Source: Collybiopsis luxurians FD-317 M1 (Eukaryota; Basidiomycota; Agaricomycetes; Agaricales; Omphalotaceae). Taken from it: a stretch of DNA of 64,000 nucleotides. How positions within the stretch are numbered: the first letter of the stretch is position 1; every line of letters begins with the position of its first letter. Below are positions 1 to 11,093 of the stretch, one piece after another. The DNA lies in NCBI GenBank assembly GCA_000827265.1, contig KN834750.1:1589297-1653296 (forward strand). The letters run 5' to 3'. The position numbers and the translations under genes were made by a program. The notes below the pieces were generated by a model, which ran no database searches, was not told the DNA's origin, and saw only the letters and a list, made by a program, of their open reading frames with translations.

Positions 1-573
1 GAACGAAGAAGCAGGTTAGCAAATCTGCTTCCCGAACTTCCTGAACGAGGGAAAGGAAAAAGAAGCAATACGGATTCAACTCGGGAAGAAATTTATGGAA
101 CGCGTCGTCGGCGGTGACTGAGCTTACCAAGGCGTTTAGTGCTGACTGATTCAGATAAGATAACCTCGTAATCAGTTCCCACGCATTTACTCTGCGTCGA
201 AGTCCACGCTTAAGAGGGACGGCTCGGCATATGCACTTAACTCCTAACGTTCTCTTGCCTTTGAGGACTCCGAGGAAGACCTGTTCAATGGTGCTGTCAA
301 AATTCTATTTGATTGAGACGTCAGAGGCCCCTTGGACACTCGCATACTCTACTACGTCTATCAAAGTTCCAAATCCCTACAATTACTTGTTATCAATTAT
401 ACTAGAACTCTTACCCGCTTGAATACCAGCTAGCCGCTAGTCAAACTTCTTCCAGCCGCATCATCGCCCGCTGAACAACTAAACGATGTTGTTTCGCTTC
501 CTTAGCCTCAAATCTGCGGCTTATTCCCTATAAAATACCCGACCCTCTAACTTGATCTTTTTATTTCGGTCCA

Positions 574-1284
574 TTAACTACAGGAACCTTCCCAGTAAAT
601 CCATACGTGTCTGAACGAGTCTGGGTCTTCATTGCCGCTTTGTAGCGACTCTGTGTACGCGGAAGCCTTTTTCGCAATATCTGGGCCTTTAGCATATTCC
701 TTGGGGCGTTCTGAAGGAAAATCGTCTAGGACTCTTGGTTGCATAAGGTGAACAGTAGGAAAACACACGTTTTTGTTCCCGCCCGTTCCTTCGTCTCTTT
801 TTCGCTTTCAATGCTTCCGGTTCCTAATCTTCGTCCTTAGTATCCTCGTCCAGTGCCGCTGGATATATGTCCACATTTTCTCCGATTTTTCATCATCCAA
901 CTTTTGTTCTCGTTCCTTCATTCGTCATTTTTCTGCTGTCAGTGATGGCGGCTCCCAATCTTCATCATAATCCTCGCCCGTGGAGGTTGTGTCACGGTAC
1001 TTGGCCGCATTTTCCTCCAATTTTTCATCATCAGACCGTTTCTCGTCCCGGACAACCAATTCCACCTCGTCATTTTTCTCATGTTCTTCAACTTCGTGGC
1101 CGGACCCTTGCAGTGCAACGCCTGTTAAGCCTTCTTTATCACTATCATCATACTCTGCAGGCTTCGAAACAATTTTTGAAGGAGCCTCAGCCAGCGCAGC
1201 AACTTCTTGAATCTGGGGTGCTTTTAGTTGATTTCGTAGACCAGAAATATTCCGCTTCCGTTTTGGAGGACGCCCGCGAGGCAT
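574..1284 (-). pseudogene. Transposon-like AT-hook protein relic
   Basis: A 119-codon frame (1284 down to 925) starts with an ATG and MPRGRPPKRKRNISGLRNQ. The GRPPKRKR stretch is an AT-hook-like DNA-minor-groove motif. It is followed by a very acidic, low-complexity region ending near DYDEDWEPPSLTAEK and a stop. Just downstream, in shifted frames, lie a similar stretch (KDEDWEPEALKAKK) and then a frame containing RPKEYAKGPDIAKK (768 down to 574, no ATG). From memory, this order (basic AT-hook start, acidic stretch, RPKEY..GPD) resembles the N-terminal part of repetitive mobile-element proteins in mushroom genomes. No catalytic domain was found in the leftmost 570 bases. The frame breaks argue for a degraded fragment. 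Identification as a transposon product is inference. Confidence 0.45.
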
Positions 1285-2212
1285 TAAGAGGAAGTGAGGC
1301 GGGCCTCGTCAGCTCCCCGTGGACTACAAAACCACTGGTCGTAGTCGAAACCCGCGATTGTACTCCAGAGAAAACTCCGATTTTTTTCGGAGTTTCTATT
1401 ACCTGCGTGTTCCTTCAATAATATCAATGCAATGCCTTCTGGTCTCATTCAAGATATGGACTATTTTGGCTGTCACCGACACTGTTCGCTTTTCATCTCA
1501 CAGCCCCGAATACCACTCGGTTCAGGTGTTTGGACAGGCCAGGGTTCCTGAAGTATGCCCAAATTCCAGGTGGGGATGTTATCTTACTTAAATTCCGGTT
1601 CTCATCGAACATCTTTGAATTGCAGTTGCTACGCCAGAATAATATCAAGTATAATCAGTGACACTTTTTCAATAGCGACTAATTTCGTTGTTCGATAATC
1701 TCCCCTCTCACCTGTTATATTTAGGCTTTCCGTGCAGGCTGTACACTTCACTTTCTAAGCGCTGCCATCAGCATGATCTACGGTGTCAGCTGGAACGACC
1801 AAGAGCGACCAGGAGCGACCTCCTCAAGCACTCAGGATTCAAGTCCTTTTTACCGAAAGGACCCAAGAATGTGCCCACTTGGCGCATGGTATTGAGTCTC
1901 CTCAACATAATTTTTCGAGAAAACCTGTGTGTATCACTGCGTGTTTAATCACTGGACCATACTGATTCAATGTTGCGTTTAAATCAGGATCGAACCCTGC
2001 ATCCAAATGGAAACACGCTTTTCTAACGTGAACGACTCCGACCCCAAATGTAATGCGTTGCCATATAATTTCATGGCACCCCACTTCCAAGGGGGAAGAG
2101 CATCGCTTAACTTTCAAGGACACTACGGTCGCTCTTTCCTCTCCTCCTTTCTTCAAGTTCCTACAATTCTTACCCTTCCCCTCGCTCATTCCCAGCCAAA
2201 AAGATCGTAGGA
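1285..2212. other. Intergenic, no gene recognised
   Basis: About 0.9 kb between the AT-hook relic and the seven-helix membrane gene. Only short overlapping frames without family signatures are present on both strands. A minus-strand frame of 95 codons (2189 to 1902) has no recognisable motif. Confidence 0.4.
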
Positions 2213-3582
2213 ATGGGCATCTTTTATGTGGATGAACTGAAACATCATCTTGCTATTTGTGCCATTAGTAATTTATTCCGTGGTAAGCTTTTCAAACTCC
2301 ACTTCACATCAATGATAGACCGAGTCTTTGCCAGGAATATATGCTGCCTTAGCTGTGACTGCTGGGTACATGCTACTGCAAGTATTGATCACTCAAAAAC
2401 TCATATCCGTCCATACTTACTTACATCCAAACGCAGGGGGCAACAACTGCGCCGGTCTCTCGTCCGTTCAATTTTGTTCGCCTTGAACACGATCATGTTT
2501 ACCGGACAAATAGCAATCTTTGCCGCTGCTTTTATTTTGGATTTTGAATTCCTCAATAGTTTAGGACAAACAACCCATAAATCCCCCACGGCATCAGCTC
2601 GTTGTCAAGTCGTAATCATCATCTGCTCTCGAATAAATGTACGATCATCTCTTCTGTTTTGTCTTCGTGAAATGGTAACTCGCTTTCTCAGTATTTTCTC
2701 GGTGAAACCGTCGTCTTATGGCGGGCTTGGATTTTCTTTAAGAACCGCCCCTTCCGCGCCCTACTCTTCCTCTGCGGACTGGGCTCATTGAGTATGTCTT
2801 TTTTTCCCTTGTCTTTTGGTCGATACATATGCCGAATGGCTGTTCATCAAGTCGCGGTTTTGTTGAATGCTATAATGGTCTCGAAAGACATTTTCTACAG
2901 CGGCCATAACAATCAAGCTGCAGCAGTCCAGAAGAGAAGCCGAATAGTATTTATGCCCGCGGTGCTTCTGATCACCAATTTGATTTCTACACTCGCCATT
3001 TCATGGAAAGTCTGGTTAGTATTTGAGCTTGGCGTTTCGTCCAAGTAACACTAGTACTAATTTATTTGCAAACTACAGGCAGAGCAGACGCGCCATTAAA
3101 ACCGAGCTGAAAACACAGACTTGGAAGAAAAATTTATGGAGAGCATTACTTCTTCTACTCGAGTCTGGCCTCGTTTCTTGCATCTGCTGGGTATATGCGC
3201 GTTCCTTTTTCATTATACGTCCGAAAAAATTCACACAGAGTCGTACACTAGGTAGTTGCCATCAACTCGCTGTCCCTGAACTCGCTTTCGTTCGCGGGGC
3301 GAGATGTATTGGCCGCCGTGTTCCCGGACTTGACAGTAAGTTCAGATCACATTTATGCAAAAGATACTGGCAAATTCTAAACGCCATTTAATTTCACAGG
3401 TCATCTATCCGACTCTGATCATCATCCTCGTCACAGCTCAAAAATCTTACAATGTGTTATCGATCAACGTACCTCGGCTGGCTGGACAGATTGAAGCGGA
3501 TATTATTTACATGAAGCCGTTACCTTCGGCTGTGGCGAGAAAGAGAACTAGCTTACAATACGGAGAATTCTTAAGACCATGA
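2213..3582 (+). CDS. Seven-helix membrane protein, mushroom type
   Basis: Multi-exon gene whose pieces give successive hydrophobic helices. These are SLPGIYAALAVTAGYMLLQ (about 2322-2378), SLVRSILFALNTIMFTGQIA, a segment with ETVVLWRAWIFFKNRPFR (about 2703-2770), MPAVLLITNLISTLAIS, LWRALLLLLESGLVSCICW and VIYPTLIIILVTAQKS, followed by a hydrophilic tail ending FLRP. The order WRAW loop, then ESG-containing helix, then IYPTLIIILV near the end matches the large Agaricomycete family of seven-transmembrane proteins of unknown function (DUF6533-like, receptor-like topology). One intron is clear: the codon for W in KVW is split, with the acceptor before CAGAGC near 3080. The first exon and exact start are uncertain; 2213 is the first plausible ATG but its phase to the next exon was not resolved. 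Ligand and function are unknown. Confidence 0.6.
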
Positions 3583-3972
3583 GAAGGATACAAAATAAGC
3601 GGATAATCATTTGCGTACCAATGTATAGTAGTGCTAACAAAGGTGTACAGTAGATTCATTATAATTTAAATCAAATGAAATGCATTGCAATGTCGTTAAA
3701 AGATATCGAGGAAAATTGTTATCGCATGCTGGGGTAGTAGTACAAATGAGAAAAGATTGGGAATAAATGAGAGAATACATAGATCAAGCAGATGGTAAAA
3801 AGATCTATGAACGTATGGTTTGACCGCAGTGCCGGTTTATCGAGCACGATATACGGTACTTACAAGGACCTGCCATATTGCGGCAGCCGGGACAAGCACG
3901 AAACGGTTTGAAATAATGTATAGCGGTGAAATGTCCGGCGAATTCGTGGATGTAGCAATTATACGAGTCGGA
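3583..3972. other. Convergent intergenic spacer
   Basis: AT-rich spacer of about 390 bp between two convergent genes, the membrane protein (plus) and cyclin (minus). It presumably holds both 3' untranslated regions. No gene seen. Confidence 0.5.
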
Positions 3973-5850
3973 TCAGGGTTCTTGCTCCTCCGCTGAAACC
4001 TTGGCCATCCGACTTTCCATACACTCCATCTTGAGTAGAGGAAGTTCATCGGAGAGATTGACCTCGGATCCCTGCTCGAAACGGGATATGGCCCACTTCC
4101 GTATATAGACGCTAGACTGTGAACGAGTTCAGGGCCTGAAAATCAAGAAAGATCAAAGGTAAGTTTACCTTCATGAATTTCTTCGACGCATATTTCTTGT
4201 AGAGGAATTCTATTTGAATCGGCGACAAAACTAAATTTAGAAGAACTTCCGCGACGGGAATAATTTCGCGCTCCTTGTATGCCGTGTAGTGGATAAGATT
4301 GGGGGTCTTGTGAAAAACAAATCAGTCACTCGAAGAGGACGAGAATTCGACATGCCTTACCCATTCTTCACGTCCCAGAATTAGACGCGCGAACCATAGC
4401 GTAGCAGCTGCAAGAAGGGAAGATGGGGTAGCAACTAGGCTGGGAGCGAAACAGGCAAGCTCCAAGAGGTATTTCGCCATTGTTCGAGCAATGGGATCGA
4501 GGTCGTCGGCTTTGCTGCCGCGCCTCAACCATGACATTGGCCCAGGAAAGCTTAAGTCAAAGTTGATCGTTTTCAGTACGTATCGTTCCGCCGTGCATAT
4601 CTCTTCGGCGGTATATATTTCTCCGGTCAGAAGAACGAGCTCCTGCGTTGAAGGAGACACGCCTTCTTCAAATTTTACGGCAACACAGAAACACGATACT
4701 CCAACCAACTGCAACTTTTGAAGGGCAACTGTAGGGCGAAGGGAGAGGAAGCGGTCCATGATGTTGACGAAGAGGAAAAAGGACTCGGCAAGGAAAGAGT
4801 ATCGTGAATGCATCTGGAGAACCCATTCGATCAGTATGGATCGTTTTTCCCAGTCAAGTGAAGAGTGGTAGGACATGTAGTCTGGAGTAGGCGCGGTCCG
4901 AATCTGGAGAGCGAAAGCGAAGGGTCAGATCCAGATAAAACATAGTAAGTAAGAACGAACCTCGAGTTCCTTCATATACGCCATAATCTCATGGACATAT
5001 TCTGAAGCCATTAATGGATCTTCAGCGTCTTCCGCGTCGAGATCATCCCACAACACAAGCGCATCGTCATCCTCTTCGTTGACGTTGGATAGCTCGGTGG
5101 CTATCCTTTCTTCATCCAGCTGGGATTCGTCGACTGTGGTTGGCTGCGCTGGGGTTGGCCGAAGTGCTAACTGTCGGTCCGCTTCGTGTTCGGTGATGCG
5201 CTTCTTAAAGACAGGCTCTCTGTCGAGATCGTCCTCCGCAGGGACTTGTTGAGAAATCTGCGGAAGGACCTTGAAAACGGCAGGCTGAGGTTCGTCAACC
5301 ATCATTTCATCTTTATCGGCATCTTCCTTTATCGGCTTGAGGACCTGTCTGTCGCCAGCGACAGTCTTGGTTCTGAGAGGTTTCTGAGTCGGAGCAGTTC
5401 CACCAACTTCACGCAAGGGAGCTCGAATAGTTTTTGATGTTGCTTTAGATTTGCTGGACCCTGCTGGGCCAGGCTTGTCGATACTGCCTGCCTTTTCCTT
5501 GCCCTTGCCCTTGGCTGATGCTATAGCTTTTGGCTTCCCACTGTTTGGCTCTGTAACCTCTCCGAGAATCTCTCTCTTCCTCTTCCCAGCTGTCTTCTCG
5601 TTTCCGGTCTCGACTGTCTTTGCTCTAGATGAAGCAGTTGTGGCAGTCACTCGGACGTTTTCGGCGAGAGTGCTGCTGCCTTGAGCTCGGGCCCGAGTTG
5701 CCATTCGAGAAGGCTTGGCATTAGCATTTTCGTTGTCCTTGATAACTTTGGTCGCTCTTGTTGTCCGGCGAACCTTTTGAGGCGCCAACGTCAGCCAAGC
5801 GAAAAAAGTGTATACATATGTAAAAAGCTTACCGGGATACTAGAAGACAT
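3973..5850 (-). CDS. G2/mitotic B-type cyclin
   Basis: Regulatory subunit of the Cdk1 kinase, driving entry into mitosis. Hand-built model: exons 5850-5833, 5773-4961, 4903-4361, 4306-4169, 4116-3973, total 1656 nt, 551 residues, all phases consistent. The short first exon encodes MSSSIP. A long basic/acidic N-terminal region follows (VRRTTRATKVIKDNENA onward). Then comes the cyclin N box: MAYMKELEIRTAPTPDYM, LDWEKRSILIEWVLQMHSRY, MDRFLS, GVSCFCVAVKFEE, INFDLSFPGPMSWLRR. The cyclin C box contains TPNLIHYTAYKEREIIPV, LNLVLSPIQIEFLYKKYASK and KFMKSSVYIRKWA. The order is typical of fungal B cyclins (Clb/Cdc13). The basic N-terminus would be where a destruction box sits, but no canonical RxxLxxxxN was confirmed. 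Identity is secure; the exact paralogue class is not. Confidence 0.92.
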
Positions 5851-6107
5851 TGCAGGCAGATAGTCTTAAAAGATAAAGAAAATATAGATGAATGAGGTCG
5901 TTAGGAATGAAAAGATGAATGATGGTCTGAGCTCAAAAGTTGAAGTTGATCAAAACCTCTTCCCATGTAATCATGTGACTAGTCTCGCGTCAGAGAAAAG
6001 ATCACGTGAGCGTGCCTTTGGGCGCTTGGAGTGGGCGCTCTTCTTGTCGTCATTTCATCATCGACCATGCAGACCCTTCTCCACTTTACCCTCTCCCATT
6101 TCACTCC
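5851..6107. promoter_or_regulatory. Divergent promoter, cyclin / PTEN
   Basis: The 257 bp between the divergent start codons of the cyclin (minus) and the PTEN-like gene (plus) must hold both promoters. CACGTG-like and CATGTGA sequences occur around 5975-6010 (for example atcacgtgag at 6000-6009). They could be bHLH-type sites, but this is not shown. Confidence 0.4.
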
Positions 6108-8234
6108 ATGGCCGACTACATTCGAAGAATAGTCTCTGGAAACAAAGCCAGATTCAAAGATGGCAGTCTAAACCTTGAGCTTGGTCCGTATGCGTAGCTG
6201 GAAGCTTGAATTCTGTTATTCATTTCCTTGCGCAGATCTCGTATACGTTACCGACCAAATCATCATCATGGGCTTCCCAGCTACGGGAATAGAAGGCTTC
6301 TACCGTAACCGTCGCGAAGATGCAAGAAAGTTTCTAGATCATCGACATGGAAAGAATTATTGGGTATTCAATTTCTGCCCTCTGAAAGAGAATTCATATC
6401 CTGCGGAGACTTTTGACGGCCGCGTCAGTCGATACCCGTTTCCTGATCATCAGTAAGGATGTACATTACCTTTCATTGCTCAAGATTAACCTGTACGTAG
6501 TGCACCACCTCTGGCCATCATGGCCCTTGTTGCTCGTGAAATGCGCATATGGCTCGACGGCTCTCCTGAACGAGTCGCTGTCCTTCACTGCAAAGGTATG
6601 CTCTTGCGCGTCATACAAACCGAGTATTGATTTTCGTATTCTAGCCGGCAAAGGCAGATCAGGAACTATGGCGTGCGCCTACTTATTATCCAGCGATACG
6701 CTTGCTTCCCCTCCTCGATTAGAGAGGAGCTTTTCTGGTAAAGAGTGGGCAAAGAAGCGTGCAGAAGATATGATGAACGCGATTCCCGAAGACGAACAGT
6801 CTTCAACCGAGTTGCATGAAACATCAAGTACACTACTGGGCCAGGACGGAAACGTTCATTCTCCGGAACCTATTCAACGCGAACAACAGTCGCACGTCAA
6901 TGCTCTCGAGCATGTTCTCAACCTTCACGCTTCACGTCGGATGAAGGCTTCCTCAGATTCCGGAAAGGTTACGCAAGGCGTTAGTATTCCTAGTCAACGA
7001 AGGTTTTTATACTATTGGTCGCTTCTCCTCTCTCATGAGGCACCTTCCCATCTCTGGGCTACCCAGCCTCTCATTCCTTCTCCTAACCAGGAATCCTCTA
7101 TCCTGAGCATACCCATATCAGAAACGCGTCCCCGTCCGAAAGTTCGTCTTACAGAGATCAAAATCAGAATGAAAGAGCTTTCAAATGTGCGTATAAGCCT
7201 CGTCCGAGCAGCGAATGTTGTGTTGGATAGGACGAATATGAGTAAATCCAACTCGGTTGCTTCTCGAACGGATGGAAGCTCGCATGTCTGGGTATCGCTC
7301 GCAAGGTACGATGACGATTTTGTCGAGACACTCGAACGGTGGGAAAGGTATACACGAATGGATAGCAATAACGGCCAGGGACACATGGGGAGGCGGGCAC
7401 CGGGCACAGATCATTTTGGAAAAGAGATCCTTAACGAGTTGTTCAACGACGGTCGGTGGGATAGCAAGAAAATGGTTCGGAGTTTTGCACGACTGGGTGC
7501 TGCCGGGCAAGAGCCTGTTGAGAAGAACGACTCGGAAGAGGTATTATTCATTGTCTCCCCTTTTTTAGGTTGCTAACCCAGTATCTATCGATAATAGAAT
7601 GGAAAGATCAAGACATATATTCTTCATCCTCTATCTGATTCTTCGTGGAAGGATATGCAGGAAGAGCTTCAAGAAAGCTCAGAGAAGACCGGCTTGAAGC
7701 TTGAAGACGTTGATATCCCTGGGTCGGAAGTAAATTCCATGTACGATGTCACCCAGACCGTGAAAGAGAAGGGTGTTGTACTTGATGCGGGAAGGGAGGT
7801 TCGTGTCAAGCTGTATATGGGTCAGGTTAGCGGGTCCTATTGTATTTGCCGTTCGTTTTTAAAGCTTTATGACTTTAAAGGTCTTTATGGGATGGCTATG
7901 GTTCATCCCAACTTTCCACATGCCTCAGCCTCCCCCAAACTTGAACCATTCACAACCGCAGCCCTCTAGCCTTACAACGAAGTTTGTGCTAACCAGGAAG
8001 GATCTTGATTTTGCTCTAGGCGTGGGAAGCTCTATTATCGACGTTGAGATCTCTCTTGAGTGGCTGAAAGAGTCCGAAGTTGACGTAGTACAACCTCCGG
8101 CGCAGATAAGTCCATCGAGTAGTAAGGAAACCTCTCCGGACGCAGAGACTGCAGGTGTGGCTGCGACGCTCGAAGCTGTTGCTGCGGGTAATTTGGCAGG
8201 AGCTGTCGAGACTCAACAGGCCGCTGAGGATTAA
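6108..8234 (+). CDS. PTEN: PTEN-like phosphoinositide 3-phosphatase
   Basis: Lipid phosphatase opposing PI3-kinase by removing the 3-phosphate of PtdIns(3,4,5)P3. Model: exons 6108-6183, 6236-6452, 6501-6595, 6645-7540, 7598-7825, 7881-8234; 1866 nt, 621 residues, phases consistent. The N-terminus (MADYIRRIVSGNKARFKDG) matches the PTEN start, including a basic patch. DLVYVTDQIIIMGFPATGIE, YRNRREDARKFLDHRHG and the active-site P-loop HCKAGKGRSGT follow; canonical PTEN has HCKAGKGRTG, so only T to S differs. The C-terminal part (KIKTYILHPLSDSS, REVRVKLYMGQVFMGWLWF, FHMP, FVLTRKDLDFA) is C2-domain-like. A long linker (about residues 165-330) separates phosphatase signature and C2 part, as in other fungal homologues. 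The start has good context (cactccATGg). Divergent from the cyclin gene. Confidence 0.93.
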
Positions 8235-8503
8235 TGTTGTCAGGTTAATACCGATATTATGAAGTCTAGACAAGTTTGCATGTACTGTAGCTGTATCGCT
8301 GTAAAATCGGGAGTGTGTGGACTGGTACAGTCTGAAAATTTTTGAGTCATAAGCGCCGAAACCAGTCCAGTCGCGTTTTTTCCTCCGATCACCATCACAC
8401 CCTCAAGCTTACAGCTGTAAACTTGAGCCATTTTTCTTTTGCTTCATATACGATGTATTGTTGACAGCTCCAAAATCCACCCTTCACACTACTTACTACC
8501 ACC

Positions 8504-9667
8504 ATGGACGTTCCTAACGAAACAATGGGAACTACACCCACCTATATCCGTGCAATCAAGGATATCACCTTTGGAAGTGTATGTACAACGCTCATAAGCC
8601 CCAGTTATCGAATTCATTTTCTGTCCAGATCGCCGGAATGGTCTCCAAAGTGTTTGAACATCCCTTCGACCTAACAAAAGTGCGACTACAAGCGCAGGTT
8701 TTGGATTCGTCGGCTCGATTTTCAGGCCCAATAGACTGCCTTACAAAGACCTGGAAAAACGAAGGTGTATCGGGTTTATATCGAGTGGGGTTTTTCTTAA
8801 CGTTAGAGAGGGTTTAAAGCTCACATCGCGCAAGGGTCTTCCTGCCCCCATCGTCGGCGCAATGGCGGAGAACGCATCCTTGTTCCTGTCGTATAGAGAA
8901 TTTCAAAATCTTATTAGACGTGTCACACACCAACCAGAGTCTCAGAAACTTCCACTTCACCAGCTGGGCATCGCAGCAGCTGGCTCGGGAGCCGTAACCA
9001 GCTTCTTACTGTGCGTCATAGTTTGTTCCTCTCCACCTGATTTTTTAAAATTCTTTTCCTATGAAGAACCCCCATCGAGCTTGTCAAATGCAAAATGCAA
9101 GTCCAAATGCTCGTCTCTCCCTCATCAGCATCGTCTGTATCGCACTCACTCCCAGGTCCCATCGCCGTGCTCACGACTGCATTGCGCGGGACTGGATTCA
9201 CTGGATTATGGTTGGGCCACACAGGCACGCTTATCAGAGAGACTGGCGGTAGCGCAGCGTGGTTTGTCACCAAAGAATACGTCGCTTCTCTCCTTCTCGC
9301 GCGACGTGCGAAAAACTCTTCTTTATCCCAACGCCCACAAGATCTGCACCTTCTTCCTTGGGAATCTGCACTATCCGGTGCCTGTGCAGGGGCCGCATTC
9401 AATTTTGCTTTGTTCCCAGCTGACACTGTCAAGAGTGCGATGCAGACCGCGCAGGAGTTGAGACCGCAATTGGAGGTTGGGGGAGGAGGGGGTGCTGTGA
9501 GTCAGCGGTATTCTCCACCCTCGTTCTTTGGGACGTTTGCAGAAATGTACAAGGCTCAGGGCATTCGAGGGCTCTATGCTGGTTGTGGCATTACCGTTGC
9601 CAGGTCAATACCGAGCAGCGCGATCATCTTTTTAATATTTGACGGCTTGAGCAGGCGTTTTGGATGA
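8504..9667 (+). CDS. ORT1: Mitochondrial carrier, ornithine type
   Basis: Six-helix inner-membrane carrier, probably exchanging ornithine across the mitochondrial inner membrane (yeast ARG11/ORT1, ornithine and arginine metabolism). Model: exons 8504-8578, 8629-8784, 8835-9010, 9067-9667; 1008 nt, 335 residues, phases consistent. All three carrier signatures (PxD/ExxK/R) are present: HPFDLTKVRLQ in repeat 1, TPIELVKCKMQ in repeat 2 and FPADTVKSAMQ in repeat 3. Matching GxxGLYxG motifs also occur (GVSGLYRG, GFTGLWLGHTGTLIRE, GIRGLYAGCGITVARSIPSSA). LVKCKMQ and RGxxPT-like arrangements favour the ornithine/basic amino-acid subfamily over carnitine, but the substrate is inferred. Repeat 2 has an extended loop (about residues 150-180). 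Confidence 0.9.
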
Positions 9668-11093
9668 AGAAAATAAGGGACATATAGAAGTTTAGATTTA
9701 AATAGCAATCCTAGTCTTGCTAAGTATTCCTAATTGATATTTTGGAACAATCCCAACACTTACTACCGACGCCCGCTCGAAAAAATCTTTTGTTTTGGTA
9801 AATTTGCTTCACTAAAACGCTTCTAAACGTGGGTTGGGCACCTGGAATGGCATCGCAAACTTGAATCCAAGGTGCTGACTTACGGGTTGCCTCTAGGTTT
9901 ATATATATTCAGAAAGACTATTATAATTACAAGCTAAAGTACGAAAGATTGGACCATATGGATAGATTTAAGTACACTCTGGGCAGATCACCAAGATGGA
10001 TGATAAATAAAATCCTTAGGGGAAAAAATGGAATAAAGATAAGCAGCAGAGTGGATGTGAGTGGTAAGTGGTGGTAAGTACAAGTTTAGGGGTTCACAGG
10101 AAGAGCACAAAGTCAGCGTGAAATGTCATACAATTCGGCTCCCAAATAGTGGCGAACAACAATCCCGGACCTCGCTCGCATATTTGGTCCTCTCTCGCTC
10201 GTCCCTCAGTCCAAACAGCCGAACAGACGCGTCCCCCGCTGAGCCAAGGAAACTAAATATTGCAACTTCCTAGCCGACGCAGAATGAACTTGACCTTCAC
10301 CATCTTTACCCCGAAGTGAGTAAGGTTATTCTACATCCCAAAACATATCTTGAGCACATATTGGGACCTTCGACCGTACCACACGATACCTGAAAGATAT
10401 CGCCTTCAGGAGTGTAGGGAATGATAAGAGACGCATGACAACATGGTGGGAAGCTTGTGGAAGGTATCGTGCGCGGAGGCGGACAGCGGGCGAACGCGCG
10501 CGCATACAATTCAAATGCCGCGGGGTGACAAGATCAGAAATTCGAAGACCGGGGAGACGGAATTAAAGTGGGGGAGGAGAGGCGACGCCGAGGGGGTAAA
10601 GGGAAAGGAAGTGTACTTGATGGCAAGCCGCGACTGTTCGACTCCGAAGGAGCAGTCGAGTCGCAAAGGTTTGCTGTTTCTAGGGCGAACGAACGAAAAT
10701 TGCGGGTAACATGGCGACACCGGCGAGTCCCAACATAGCAAGAATTGACCGAATGTTTACGATTTGACGGATAAGAAAAATGAGAGGATGCCATGGTCTT
10801 CCAATTTGGAAGGGGTTGTCGATGGCAGCAGAGTCAGGGTAGCATTTTTTGGTCGATAGGAACACCAAATGCCGTTGGAAGTAAATAGAACTACAAGGAA
10901 ACATCAAAATTCGGTTCATTCCGGAAATTAAAAGTGAAAGGCCAAGCATTAGACACGAACGCCTTCCGAGATGGAAATACTCAGAGCGTATGGCTTCCGC
11001 GAATGGTATCCAAGCCAAATTGCAAGTAAAGCCTTCCAAGAATGAAACCCACCTCGGTAGATAATACAGTAGAGATACATTGTAATAAAGATA
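9668..11093. other. Intergenic, no gene supported
   Basis: About 1.4 kb between the carrier and G-alpha 1 stop codons; these genes converge. The minus-strand frames at 11039-10680 are moderately hydrophobic but lie downstream of the G-alpha 1 stop and have no family signature. They may be 3'-UTR or a decayed gene. GT-rich sequence (gtgagtggtaagtggtggtaag) occurs near 10056-10078. Confidence 0.4.

Noticed and set aside
867..1421. 184-codon plus-strand frame
   Set aside because: It is mostly the antisense shadow of the AT-hook relic and has no domain.
1980..2010. gcagggttcgatcctgatt on the minus strand, resembling a tRNA T-arm
   Set aside because: No matching D-arm, anticodon arm or acceptor stem could be placed around it.
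10680..11039. Hydrophobic minus-strand frame next to G-alpha 1
   Set aside because: It lies beyond the G-alpha 1 stop (11094) and its helices do not match the seven-helix families nearby. Most likely 3'-UTR or chance.
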